Part shown: positions 45,717 through 53,208 of the stretch, one piece after another
How the letters are laid out: every line of letters starts with the position of its first letter
Numbering within the stretch: position 1 is the stretch's first letter
Assembly (NCBI RefSeq): GCF_000805335.1
Contig: NZ_KN708638.1
Coordinates: forward strand, 2,107,825 to 2,171,824
DNA length: 64,000 nucleotides
Reading direction: 5' to 3'
Source of the DNA: Streptomyces sp. CT34
Lineage (GTDB): Bacteria; Actinomycetota; Actinomycetes; Streptomycetales; Streptomycetaceae
Translations under genes and position numbers: made by a program
Notes under the pieces: model-generated
The model's input: only the letters and a program-made list of their open reading frames with translations
What the model was told of the DNA's origin: nothing
Databases searched by the model: none

Positions 45717-47705
45717 TCATTCGCCTGGCTTGAACGTGACCGGCAGCCGCGGAGCGGCGGCGCCGGTCGGCGGGACCTGGAGGGTTTTCAGCGCGAACGC
45801 CATGACCTGCTGGAAGACCGGGCCGCAGACCTGGCCTCCGAAGTAGCTGCCCTTGGTGGGGTTCTGGACGGCGCAGTAGACGGTGATACGGGGCTTGTCG
45901 GCCGGCGCGAAGCCGGCGAAGGAGGCGGTGTAGCCGTGGTAGCGGCCGGTTTTCGGGTCCACCCGGTTGGAGGTGCCGGTCTTGCCGCCGACGCGGTACC
46001 CGTCGATCTTCGCCTTCGCCCCGGTGCCCTCCTCGTCGTCCACCACCGATTCCAGCATGGTGGCGAGCGTCTCGGCGGTCTTCCGGCTGACCACGCGGTC
46101 CGTGGCGGGCTTGGCGGCCGGTACGTACCGGCCGTCGGGCCCGGTGCTGCCGCGGACGAGGGTGGGGGCGATCCGCTCGCCTCCGTTGGCGATCGTGGAG
46201 TAGACGGAGGCGGCCTGGACGGCGTTGAGGGACAGGCCCTGGCCGAACGGGATCGTGTACTGCTGGGAGGTGTTCCAGTTCTGCGGCTTGGCCAGGATGC
46301 CGTCCGTCTCGCCGGGGAAGCCGAGGCCGGTCGGCCGGCCGATGCCGAACTTGCGCAGGTAGGAGTAGAGGACCTGGTTGGCCTGCGGCTGGGTCTTGCC
46401 GAGCTGGCCGGCCGCCATGATCGTGCCGATGTTGCTGGACTTGGCGAGGACGCCGTTGAGCGTCAGGTTCCAGGTGGGGTGGTCGATGTCGTCGGCGAAC
46501 AGCCGGTCGCCGCGGTGCAGCCGGTTGGGCACGGTGACCCGGGTGTACGGGGTCGCGACGCCCTGCTCCAGGACGGCGGCCATGGACATCAGCTTGCTGG
46601 TGGAGCCCGGCTCGAAGGCGTCGGTGAGCGCGGCGTTGCCCAGCGCCTCCGGGTTGGCCTTCGCGACGTTGTTGGGGTCGAATCCCGGCGCGTTGGCCAG
46701 GGCCAGGATCTCGCCGGTGCGGGTGTCCTGGACGACGACGTAGCCGCGGTCCGCCTGGGACTTCTTGACCTGGTCGGCGATGGCCTGCTGGGCCGCCCAC
46801 TGGATGTCGCGGTCGAGGGTCAGCTGGACGTCGGTGCCGGGGACGGCGGGGTGCTCCTGGGTGTCGGCGGTGGGCACCCGCCGGCCGCCGGACTGGGCGT
46901 AGACGAGCTTGCCGTCCTTGCCGGCCAGTTCCTTGTCGAGCTCGGCCTCCAGGCCGCCGGCGCCCTTGCCGTTGCCGCCGACGAAGCCGAGGACGCCGGC
47001 GGCGAGGTCGTGGCCCGGGTAGACGCGCTTGCTGTGCTTGTCGGCGAAGATCCCGAGCAGCACGTCCGGCCGGGGCGCGCTCTTGGGAGCGGCGGCGGCC
47101 TTGGCGTCCAGGGCCTTGCGCAGGTCCTTGATCCGCCGCCAGACCTGGGGGGTCTGCTGCCGGGCGAGGAGCACGTAACGGGACTTGGGCCGGGCGAGCT
47201 TCGCGGCGAGGGTGTCCTGCGGCTCGCCGAGGATCGGCGCGAGCAGCGCGGCGGCCCGCCGCGGCGCGTCCTTGATCTTGATCTTGTCGGGGGCGAGCAG
47301 GCTCGGGTCGGCGGTGATGTCGTACGCGTCGACGGTGGTGGCCAGGTCCACCCCCTCCCGGTCGGTGATCGCACCGCGCGCGGCGGACAGCTTGACCGGG
47401 ACGTAGCGGTTCTCGTTGGCCTTGGCGGCGTACGCCCCGGCGTCCACGGCCTGCACCTGCACGAGCCGGACGACGAAGGCCAGCATCACCAGCGTCAGCG
47501 CCAGGGAGACCAGCCGCAGCCGCGGGCGCGGGCTGCCCAGGCGGAGCGCGTTGCCGGTCGGTCGGAGGCGCGCGGCGGGGGGCCGGGGGCCGCCGGACCG
47601 GGAGGTGCCCTGGCGGGGGGCGGGGCGCCGGCCGTCCGGGGCAGCGGGCTGCTTGCCGGGCCGGGCGGGACGCGGGACCCGGCGGGGGTCCCTGGGCTCG
47701 GTCAT
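45717..47705 (-). CDS. ftsI: Penicillin-binding protein FtsI (septal transpeptidase)
   Basis: A 662-aa class B penicillin-binding protein. A basic Pro-rich cytoplasmic tail (1-63) leads to one membrane helix (about 65-84). The pedestal domain includes RGAITDREGVDLATT, and the transpeptidase domain has active-site SxxK as EPGSTSK at 365-371 (Ser 368), SSN at 423-425 and KTGTS at 575-579. No PASTA repeats are visible. It crosslinks septal peptidoglycan with FtsW. ATG start; 105 bp separate it from ftsL, which may allow independent regulation. Confidence 0.97.
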   Translation of the reverse strand: MTEPRDPRRVPRPARPGKQPAAPDGRRPAPRQGTSRSGGPRPPAARLRPTGNALRLGSPRPRLRLVSLALTLVMLAFVVRLVQVQAVDAGAYAAKANENRYVPVKLSAARGAITDREGVDLATTVDAYDITADPSLLAPDKIKIKDAPRRAAALLAPILGEPQDTLAAKLARPKSRYVLLARQQTPQVWRRIKDLRKALDAKAAAAPKSAPRPDVLLGIFADKHSKRVYPGHDLAAGVLGFVGGNGKGAGGLEAELDKELAGKDGKLVYAQSGGRRVPTADTQEHPAVPGTDVQLTLDRDIQWAAQQAIADQVKKSQADRGYVVVQDTRTGEILALANAPGFDPNNVAKANPEALGNAALTDAFEPGSTSKLMSMAAVLEQGVATPYTRVTVPNRLHRGDRLFADDIDHPTWNLTLNGVLAKSSNIGTIMAAGQLGKTQPQANQVLYSYLRKFGIGRPTGLGFPGETDGILAKPQNWNTSQQYTIPFGQGLSLNAVQAASVYSTIANGGERIAPTLVRGSTGPDGRYVPAAKPATDRVVSRKTAETLATMLESVVDDEEGTGAKAKIDGYRVGGKTGTSNRVDPKTGRYHGYTASFAGFAPADKPRITVYCAVQNPTKGSYFGGQVCGPVFQQVMAFALKTLQVPPTGAAAPRLPVTFKPGE

Positions 47706-47810
47706 ACCGCGGTCTCCGGGGCGTGCGCAGGGGTGGTGGGGAGCGGGGCACCGCCGTACGGCCCCGGGGCGGGTGCGGCGTACGGGAGTGCGGCCTCAGG
47801 CGTCACGGGG

Positions 47811-48500
47811 TCACCTGCCGGAGGTCGTCGGGGCGGGGGCGGACGGGGACGGTGAGTCGGCGAGCTCGGCGGCCGGGACCGCCGGGGTGGCCATCGGGCC
47901 CGGGGAGTCGGTGGCGCCCGGGGTGCCGGGCGCGAGCGGGACCGGCGGCATCCGCCCGGCCTGCGGGACCGGCGCGGCCTGCGGGGCGGGAGCAGCCTGC
48001 GGGGCGGGAGCGGCCTGCGGGACCGGCGAGGTCTGCGGGACGGGGGCGGCCTGCGGGGCCGGCGCCGGGGGCCCGCCGGACGGGCCCGGCGGCGACGACC
48101 CGGCGGGCGCGGCCAGCGGTGCCCCCTCGGACGAGGCCACGCCCGGCTTGCCGCGGACCGTACCGTCCGGCAGCAGGAAGGCCGGGATGCCGCCGGGCAC
48201 CATGCCCAGCTTGCGGGCCCGGCGCGCCAGCTCGTCCGGCGCGGAGTAGCCGTCCACCTCCTGCTGGAGCGCCTGCTGCTCGTCCGTCAGCTCGCTGGTC
48301 TTCCGCTCCAGCTTGCTGAGTTCGAACGACCCTTGGTTGAGCGCCGAGTTGAGTAGCAGCAGGATGATGAGCCCGGACCCCAGGAGCACCACGACGAGCA
48401 GTACGAAGGGCGTGCGGGCGGCCGTACCGCCCCGCGGGGTGGAGGGGAGCAGCGCGGCGAGGCGCTGCCTCCCGCGCGGCCGGCCCCCCTGGCGTGTCAC
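47811..48500 (-). CDS. ftsL: Cell division protein FtsL
   Basis: A 229-aa bitopic divisome protein. A basic N-terminus precedes one membrane helix (30-51, [20 protein letters not shown]), then a coiled coil (about 58-90, [24 protein letters not shown]) and the conserved [19 protein letters not shown]. The C-terminal 100 residues are a disordered Pro/Ala tail with six-residue repeats of the AAPxPQ type, unusual in length for FtsL. The GTG start overlaps the rsmH stop (GTGA). It works with FtsQ to activate FtsW/FtsI. Confidence 0.9.
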   Translation of the reverse strand: MTRQGGRPRGRQRLAALLPSTPRGGTAARTPFVLLVVVLLGSGLIILLLLNSALNQGSFELSKLERKTSELTDEQQALQQEVDGYSAPDELARRARKLGMVPGGIPAFLLPDGTVRGKPGVASSEGAPLAAPAGSSPPGPSGGPPAPAPQAAPVPQTSPVPQAAPAPQAAPAPQAAPVPQAGRMPPVPLAPGTPGATDSPGPMATPAVPAAELADSPSPSAPAPTTSGR

Positions 48501-49456
48501 GCGATGTCCTCGCGGATGCGCTCGGCGCCGCGCAGCCGGGCGGGGGCCGCGCGCCGGTTGTCGGCGACCTCCTCCTCCGTGGGCAGTTCGGCGCCCCGGG
48601 TCAGCAGCTTCAGCCGGGGCTGGTAGCGCTCGGGAATGACCGGCAGCCCGGGGGGCGCGGTGTTGCTCGCGCCGGCCGCGAAGACCTGCTTGACCAGCCG
48701 GTCCTCCAGCGAGTGGTACGAGAGCACGGCGATCCGACCGCCCACGGCGAGCGCCTTCACGGCGGCCGGGACGGCCCGTTCGACGCAGGCCAGCTCGCCG
48801 TTGACCTCGATGCGCAGCGCCTGGAAGGTGCGCTTGGCCGGGTTGCCACCGGTGCGCTTGGCGGCCTGCGGCAGTGCGTCGCGGATCAGCTCGACCAGCC
48901 GGGCGCTGTTGCCGAACGGCTCCTTGGCCCGCTCGCGGACCACCGCCGCGACGATCCGCTTGGCCTGCTTCTCCTCCCCGTAGGAGCGCAGGATCCGGAC
49001 CAGCTCACCGGGCGGATAGGTGTTGAGGACGTCGGCGGCGCTGATGCCGGTCGTCTGGTCCATCCGCATGTCCAGCGGGGCGTCCTGGGCGTACGCGAAG
49101 CCGCGCTCGGCCTCGTCGAGCTGCATCGAGGAGACCCCGAGGTCGAACAGCACGGCCTGGACGTGCGGCAGCCCCAGCCGGCCGAGGACCTGGGGGAGCT
49201 CGTCGTAGACGGCGTGCACGAGGGTGGCGCGGTCGCCGTAGGGGGCCAGCCGCTCCCCGGCGAGCCGCAGCGCTTCCGGGTCGCGGTCGAGGGCGACCAG
49301 GCGGGCCTCGGGGAAGGCGGAGAGCAGCGCCTCGCTGTGCCCCCCGAGGCCGAGGGTGCAGTCGACGACGACCGCCCCGGGCTCGGCGAGCGCGGGGGCG
49401 AGCATGTCCAGGCACCGCTGGAGCATGACGGGTACGTGGCGGGTGTTGCTGCTCAT
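48497..49456 (-). CDS. rsmH: 16S rRNA m4C1402 methyltransferase RsmH
   Basis: A 319-aa SAM-dependent methyltransferase (MraW) that N4-methylates C1402 of 16S rRNA. It begins [18 protein letters not shown]; the SAM motif is [14 protein letters not shown], followed by [40 protein letters not shown] and [11 protein letters not shown] chose ATG 49454-49456, which fits the family N-terminus; the frame stays open further upstream through a repeat-containing region without homology to RsmH. It is the first gene of the dcw cluster in this genome; mraZ is not immediately upstream. Confidence 0.95.
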   Translation of the reverse strand: MSSNTRHVPVMLQRCLDMLAPALAEPGAVVVDCTLGLGGHSEALLSAFPEARLVALDRDPEALRLAGERLAPYGDRATLVHAVYDELPQVLGRLGLPHVQAVLFDLGVSSMQLDEAERGFAYAQDAPLDMRMDQTTGISAADVLNTYPPGELVRILRSYGEEKQAKRIVAAVVRERAKEPFGNSARLVELIRDALPQAAKRTGGNPAKRTFQALRIEVNGELACVERAVPAAVKALAVGGRIAVLSYHSLEDRLVKQVFAAGASNTAPPGLPVIPERYQPRLKLLTRGAELPTEEEVADNRRAAPARLRGAERIREDIA

Positions 49457-49974
49457 GCGGCGGCCTCGCTGCGCTCGGCGGGCCTGCATGCGCAGAGCGC
49501 GCACCTTTTTCTGATTCGCTCGCTGCGCTCGCTCATATGCCTTCCGATGGTGGGCGGCAGGTGGGTCCCCGGCCGTTGGCTGGTCGGTTGCCGCACGTAC
49601 CGCTTGGTCCCCGCCCGCTCTGAAGGGGAAGTGGCCCTCCGGCGACGGGGAAGAGACGTCGGATGACCGTGGAGCGGGAGGAGGCCGAACCGTACGTACG
49701 GATTCACGCACGCGAGGGATCCGGGATCCTTGAGGAGAGCGTCGCGCCTCCCACTTCGCGCCACTTTAGTCCACCTGCGGTCCCGGTCAATCAACCGGTT
49801 CCGCGCGTCCCGCGACGGCTTGCCGGGGCGTGCGGGCGGCGTCGCGCGCGGCCTCGTCACCCCTACGGCGCCGGCGCGAACCTGTACTGTGTACTACCTC
49901 ACAAGCTGTGATGTTGCCCCCTATGCCCGCCCTCACACAGCACTGAACAAGCCATCCGCGATTACGGTGATTCC
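49457..49974. other. 518-bp divergent spacer rsmH / carbonic anhydrase
   Basis: No gene is convincing here. On the minus side, before rsmH, two identical 13-mers CTCGCTGCGCTCG (49465-49477 and 49519-49531) flank an A-rich patch (complement of CCTTTTTCTGATT). The reading frame across them gives SERSE-type residues. 49862-49974 is comparatively AT-rich and probably holds the carbonic anhydrase promoter. The promoter of the dcw cluster should be in 49480-49860, but I cannot place it. Confidence 0.5.
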
Positions 49975-50535
49975 ATGCCCATACCTGCGTCGCAGCCGTT
50001 GCCCCAGTCCTCCGAGACCGCCGCCGGCCGTGCCGACGGCACCGTCACCGACCACCTCGTCGAGGCGAACCAGCGCTATGCCGCCGCCTTCACCGACCCT
50101 GGAATGGACGCCCGGCCGGTGCTCAAGGTCGCCGTGGTGGCCTGTATGGACGCCCGGATCGATCTGCACGCCGCGCTGGGTTTGGAGCTCGGCGACTGCC
50201 ACACCATCCGCAACGCCGGGGGCGTGGTGACCGACGACATCATCCGTTCCCTGACGATCAGCCAGCGCGCGCTCGGCACCCGCTCGGTCGTCCTCATCCA
50301 CCACACCGACTGCGGCCTGCTGGGCCTGACCGAGGACTTCCGGCACGAGCTGGCGGCCGAGGTCGGGCAGCGGCCCACCTGGGCGGTCGAGGCGTTCAAG
50401 GACCTCGACGAGGACGTCCGGCAGTCCATGCAGCGGGTGCGCACCTCCCCCTTCCTGCCGCACACCGACGACGTCCGCGGGTTCGTGTTCGACGTGACGA
50501 CGGGCCTGCTGCGGGAGATCGGTCCGCAGCGCTGA
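49975..50535 (+). CDS. Beta-class carbonic anhydrase
   Basis: A 186-aa zinc enzyme interconverting CO2 and bicarbonate. Zinc ligands fit Cys57 (in ACMDAR, with Asp59 and Arg61), His110 and Cys113 (IHHTDCG). RNAGGVVTDDIIRSL and the C-terminal VRGFVFDVTTGLL are typical of the small actinobacterial beta-CA clade. ATG start without an obvious Shine-Dalgarno. Monocistronic; a short hairpin (CCCCTGGCAGGGG near 50590) follows. It may serve bicarbonate-requiring carboxylases; that is inference. Confidence 0.93.
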   Translation: MPIPASQPLPQSSETAAGRADGTVTDHLVEANQRYAAAFTDPGMDARPVLKVAVVACMDARIDLHAALGLELGDCHTIRNAGGVVTDDIIRSLTISQRALGTRSVVLIHHTDCGLLGLTEDFRHELAAEVGQRPTWAVEAFKDLDEDVRQSMQRVRTSPFLPHTDDVRGFVFDVTTGLLREIGPQR

Positions 50536-50790
50536 CGCGGGGCGGGACCGCCGTGGCATGCGGCGATCCCGCCTGATCGCCCCTCCCCTGGCAGGGGATT
50601 GTCCGTCTTGCCCGGATAGCACCGGCACGCCGGCGTGAGTTGTCCACAGGCCATGACGCGAAGCCGCGTGGGCGGCAAGAATGCGTAGGTGACATCGCCC
50701 CGGCCGTGGCCGGGCACGATGCACGATCGGGGAGGGCCGGGTCCGTCAAGGGGGCGTCGGCCACCCATGGAACGGGCCGAGGAGGGCCGA

Positions 50791-51813
50791 GTGACGACGT
50801 ATGACGAACGAGCGAGCCTCAGCGATCTGACCAGCACCGCCGGGCGGGTTCACCGGTCGGTGGAGGGTGTGATCGAAGGCAAGCCGGAGGTCGTACGGCT
50901 CGCGCTGACCGTCCTGCTGGCCGAGGGGCATCTGCTCATCGAGGACGTGCCGGGCGTCGGCAAGACGATGCTGGCCAAGGCGCTCGCCCGGTCCATCGAC
51001 TGCTCGGTGCGCCGCATCCAGTTCACCCCCGACCTGCTGCCGTCGGACATCACCGGCGTCAGCGTCTACGACCAGCAGCGGCAGGACTTCGAGTTCAAGC
51101 CGGGCGCCGTCTTCGCCCAGATCGTGATCGGCGACGAGATCAACCGCGCCTCCCCCAAGACCCAGTCGGCGCTCCTGGAGTCCATGGAGGAGCGCCAGGT
51201 CACCATGGACGGGCAGACGTACGAACTGCCCAGCCCCTTCATGGTGGTCGCCACGCAGAACCCGGTGGAGATGGAGGGCACCTACCCGCTCCCCGAGGCG
51301 CAGCGCGACCGCTTCATGGCGCGGGTGTCGATCGGCTATCCCAGCCCGGCGGCCGAGCTCCGGATGCTCGATGTGCACGGCGGCGCCTCCCCCCTGGACG
51401 ACCTCCGGCCGGTGGCGCACGCCCACGAGATCGTGAAGCTGACGGAGGCGGTGCGCTCGGTCCACGTCGCGGAGCCGGTGCGCAGATACGCCGTGGACCT
51501 GGTGGCGGCCACCCGCAGCCATCCGGACCTGCGGCTGGGCGCCTCGCCGCGAGCGACGCTGCACCTGCTGCGCGCCGCGAAGGCGGCGGCGGCCATGGCC
51601 GGGCGGGAGTTCGCGCTGCCGGACGATGTCCAGTCACTGGCGGCGGCGGTGCTCGCGCACCGTCTACTGCCCACCGCCCAGGCCCAGTTGAACCGCCGTA
51701 CGGCCGAGCAGGTCGTGCTGGAGATCGTGCAGCGCACCCCGGTTCCGGACCCGTCCGCGCCACAGTGGCGGCAGGTTCACGGCCGGCAGCCGCCCGGCGC
51801 CCGGGAGCTGTGA
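50791..51813 (+). CDS. MoxR family AAA+ ATPase
   Basis: A 340-aa MoxR-type chaperone ATPase. Walker A is EDVPGVGKTM near residue 62, Walker B is IVIGDEINRASPKTQSALLE near 120, sensor 1 is VVATQNPVEMEGTYPLPEAQRDRF near 172, and an Arg finger is nearby. I start at GTG 50791, since GGAGGGCC precedes it and the upstream residues are non-conserved. It overlaps the DUF58 gene by 1 nt (TGATG). MoxR/DUF58/transglutaminase trios recur in bacteria and are thought to assemble or activate extracytoplasmic proteins; the substrate is unknown. Confidence 0.93.
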   Translation: MTTYDERASLSDLTSTAGRVHRSVEGVIEGKPEVVRLALTVLLAEGHLLIEDVPGVGKTMLAKALARSIDCSVRRIQFTPDLLPSDITGVSVYDQQRQDFEFKPGAVFAQIVIGDEINRASPKTQSALLESMEERQVTMDGQTYELPSPFMVVATQNPVEMEGTYPLPEAQRDRFMARVSIGYPSPAAELRMLDVHGGASPLDDLRPVAHAHEIVKLTEAVRSVHVAEPVRRYAVDLVAATRSHPDLRLGASPRATLHLLRAAKAAAAMAGREFALPDDVQSLAAAVLAHRLLPTAQAQLNRRTAEQVVLEIVQRTPVPDPSAPQWRQVHGRQPPGAREL

Positions 51814-53177
51814 TGTCCGCCGGGGGAAGCGAGGGGGCCCCGGAGCCCGGCGGGCTGCGCGCGGCCCTCGGAGGGCTGACGACGCGCGGCCGGTCGTTCC
51901 TGGCCGCCGGGCTGGCCGCCGCGGTCTGCTCGTATCTCCTGGGGCAGGCGGATCTGCTGCGGGTCGGTCTGCTGCTGGCGGTGCTGCCGCTGGTGTGCGT
52001 CCTGGTCCTGCACCGCACCCGCTACCGCGTCTCGGGCAGCAGGACCCTAGCCCCCGCCCGGGTCTCCGCCGCCGCCGAGGCCCGCGTCCGGCTGCGGCTG
52101 GACAACGTCTCCCGGCTGCCCACCGGAGTGCTGATGCTCCAGGACCGGGTGCCGTACGTGCTCGGGCCGCGGCCCCGCTTCGTCCTGGACCGGGTCGAGG
52201 CCGGCGGCGGGCGGGAGGTGTCCTACCGCGTCCGCTCCGACCTGCGCGGCCGGTATCCGCTGGGCCCGCTGCAACTGCGCCTCTCCGACCCGTTCGGCAT
52301 GTGCGAGCTGACCCGCTCGTTCAGCGCCTCCGACACCCTGACGGTGGTGCCCCGGGTCGAGCCGCTGCCCGCGGTCCGGCTGACCGGCGAGGCCGCCGGG
52401 TACGGCGACGGCGGCCACCGTTCGCCCGCGCTGGCCGGGGAGGACGACGTCATCCCGCGAAGCTATCGGCACGGCGACGACCTGCGGCGCGTCCACTGGC
52501 GCTCCACCGCGCGCTACGGCGAGCTGATGGTGCGCCGCGAGGAGCAGCCGCAGAAGGCCCGCTGCACGATCCTGCTCGACACCCGCGCCGCCGCCCATGA
52601 GGGCGCCGGGCCCGACTCGGCCTTCGAATGGGCCGTCGCCGGCGCCGCCTCGGTCGCGGTGCACCTGCTGGAGCGGGGGTTCTCGGTGCGGCTGCTGACC
52701 GACACCGGCAGCTCGGTGCCCGGCCCGGACGGCAGCGGCGGCAGCGCGTCCGCCGACACCGCCGGCCTGCTGCTGGACAGCCTCGCCATCGTGGAGCACT
52801 CCGACGAGGAGGGCCTCTCCGCAGCGTACGAGGCGCTGCGCGGCGGCACGGAAGGTCTGCTGATCGGCTTCTTCGGCGACCTGGACGAGCGCCAGGCGGC
52901 GATCGCCGGCCGGATACGCCGCCACGGCAGCACCGCGATCGCGTTCGTCGTGGACGGCGACGCCTGGACCCGCGGCCCCGGCGGAATCCGCTTCTCCCGC
53001 TGGCAGACACCGCTCGACGAGCGGCTGCGGATGCTGCGCGAGGCGGGCTGGGCGGCGCTGCCGGTGCGGCCCGGCGCTGCGCTGGCCGAGCTGTGGCAGG
53101 CCGCGGACCGGGCGGGCGCTGGTCCGGAGGCGGTCGGAGCGGATCCGGCCGGCAGGGCCGCGGGAGGTGGGGCGTGA
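51813..53177 (+). CDS. DUF58 domain protein
   Basis: A 454-aa protein with two membrane segments close to the N-terminus (about 28-45 and 50-66), a beta-rich middle, and the DUF58 signature DVIPRSYRHGDDLRRVHWRSTARYGELMVRREEQP near residue 215. It is followed by a von Willebrand A-like fold (CTILLDTRAAAHEG with a MIDAS-like DxR, not DxSxS). It starts at ATG 51813, overlapping the MoxR stop. It is likely the membrane partner of the MoxR ATPase. Confidence 0.92.
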   Translation: MSAGGSEGAPEPGGLRAALGGLTTRGRSFLAAGLAAAVCSYLLGQADLLRVGLLLAVLPLVCVLVLHRTRYRVSGSRTLAPARVSAAAEARVRLRLDNVSRLPTGVLMLQDRVPYVLGPRPRFVLDRVEAGGGREVSYRVRSDLRGRYPLGPLQLRLSDPFGMCELTRSFSASDTLTVVPRVEPLPAVRLTGEAAGYGDGGHRSPALAGEDDVIPRSYRHGDDLRRVHWRSTARYGELMVRREEQPQKARCTILLDTRAAAHEGAGPDSAFEWAVAGAASVAVHLLERGFSVRLLTDTGSSVPGPDGSGGSASADTAGLLLDSLAIVEHSDEEGLSAAYEALRGGTEGLLIGFFGDLDERQAAIAGRIRRHGSTAIAFVVDGDAWTRGPGGIRFSRWQTPLDERLRMLREAGWAALPVRPGAALAELWQAADRAGAGPEAVGADPAGRAAGGGA

Positions 53178-53208
53178 ACGGCGCTTCCGAGCGAAGGGGG
53201 GCAGGAGC

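Noticed and set aside
49453..49860. Extension of the rsmH region into a 135-codon frame (ending in SERSE residues)
   Set aside because: It is in a different frame from RsmH and resembles leader repeats and not a conserved protein; only the repeats are reported.
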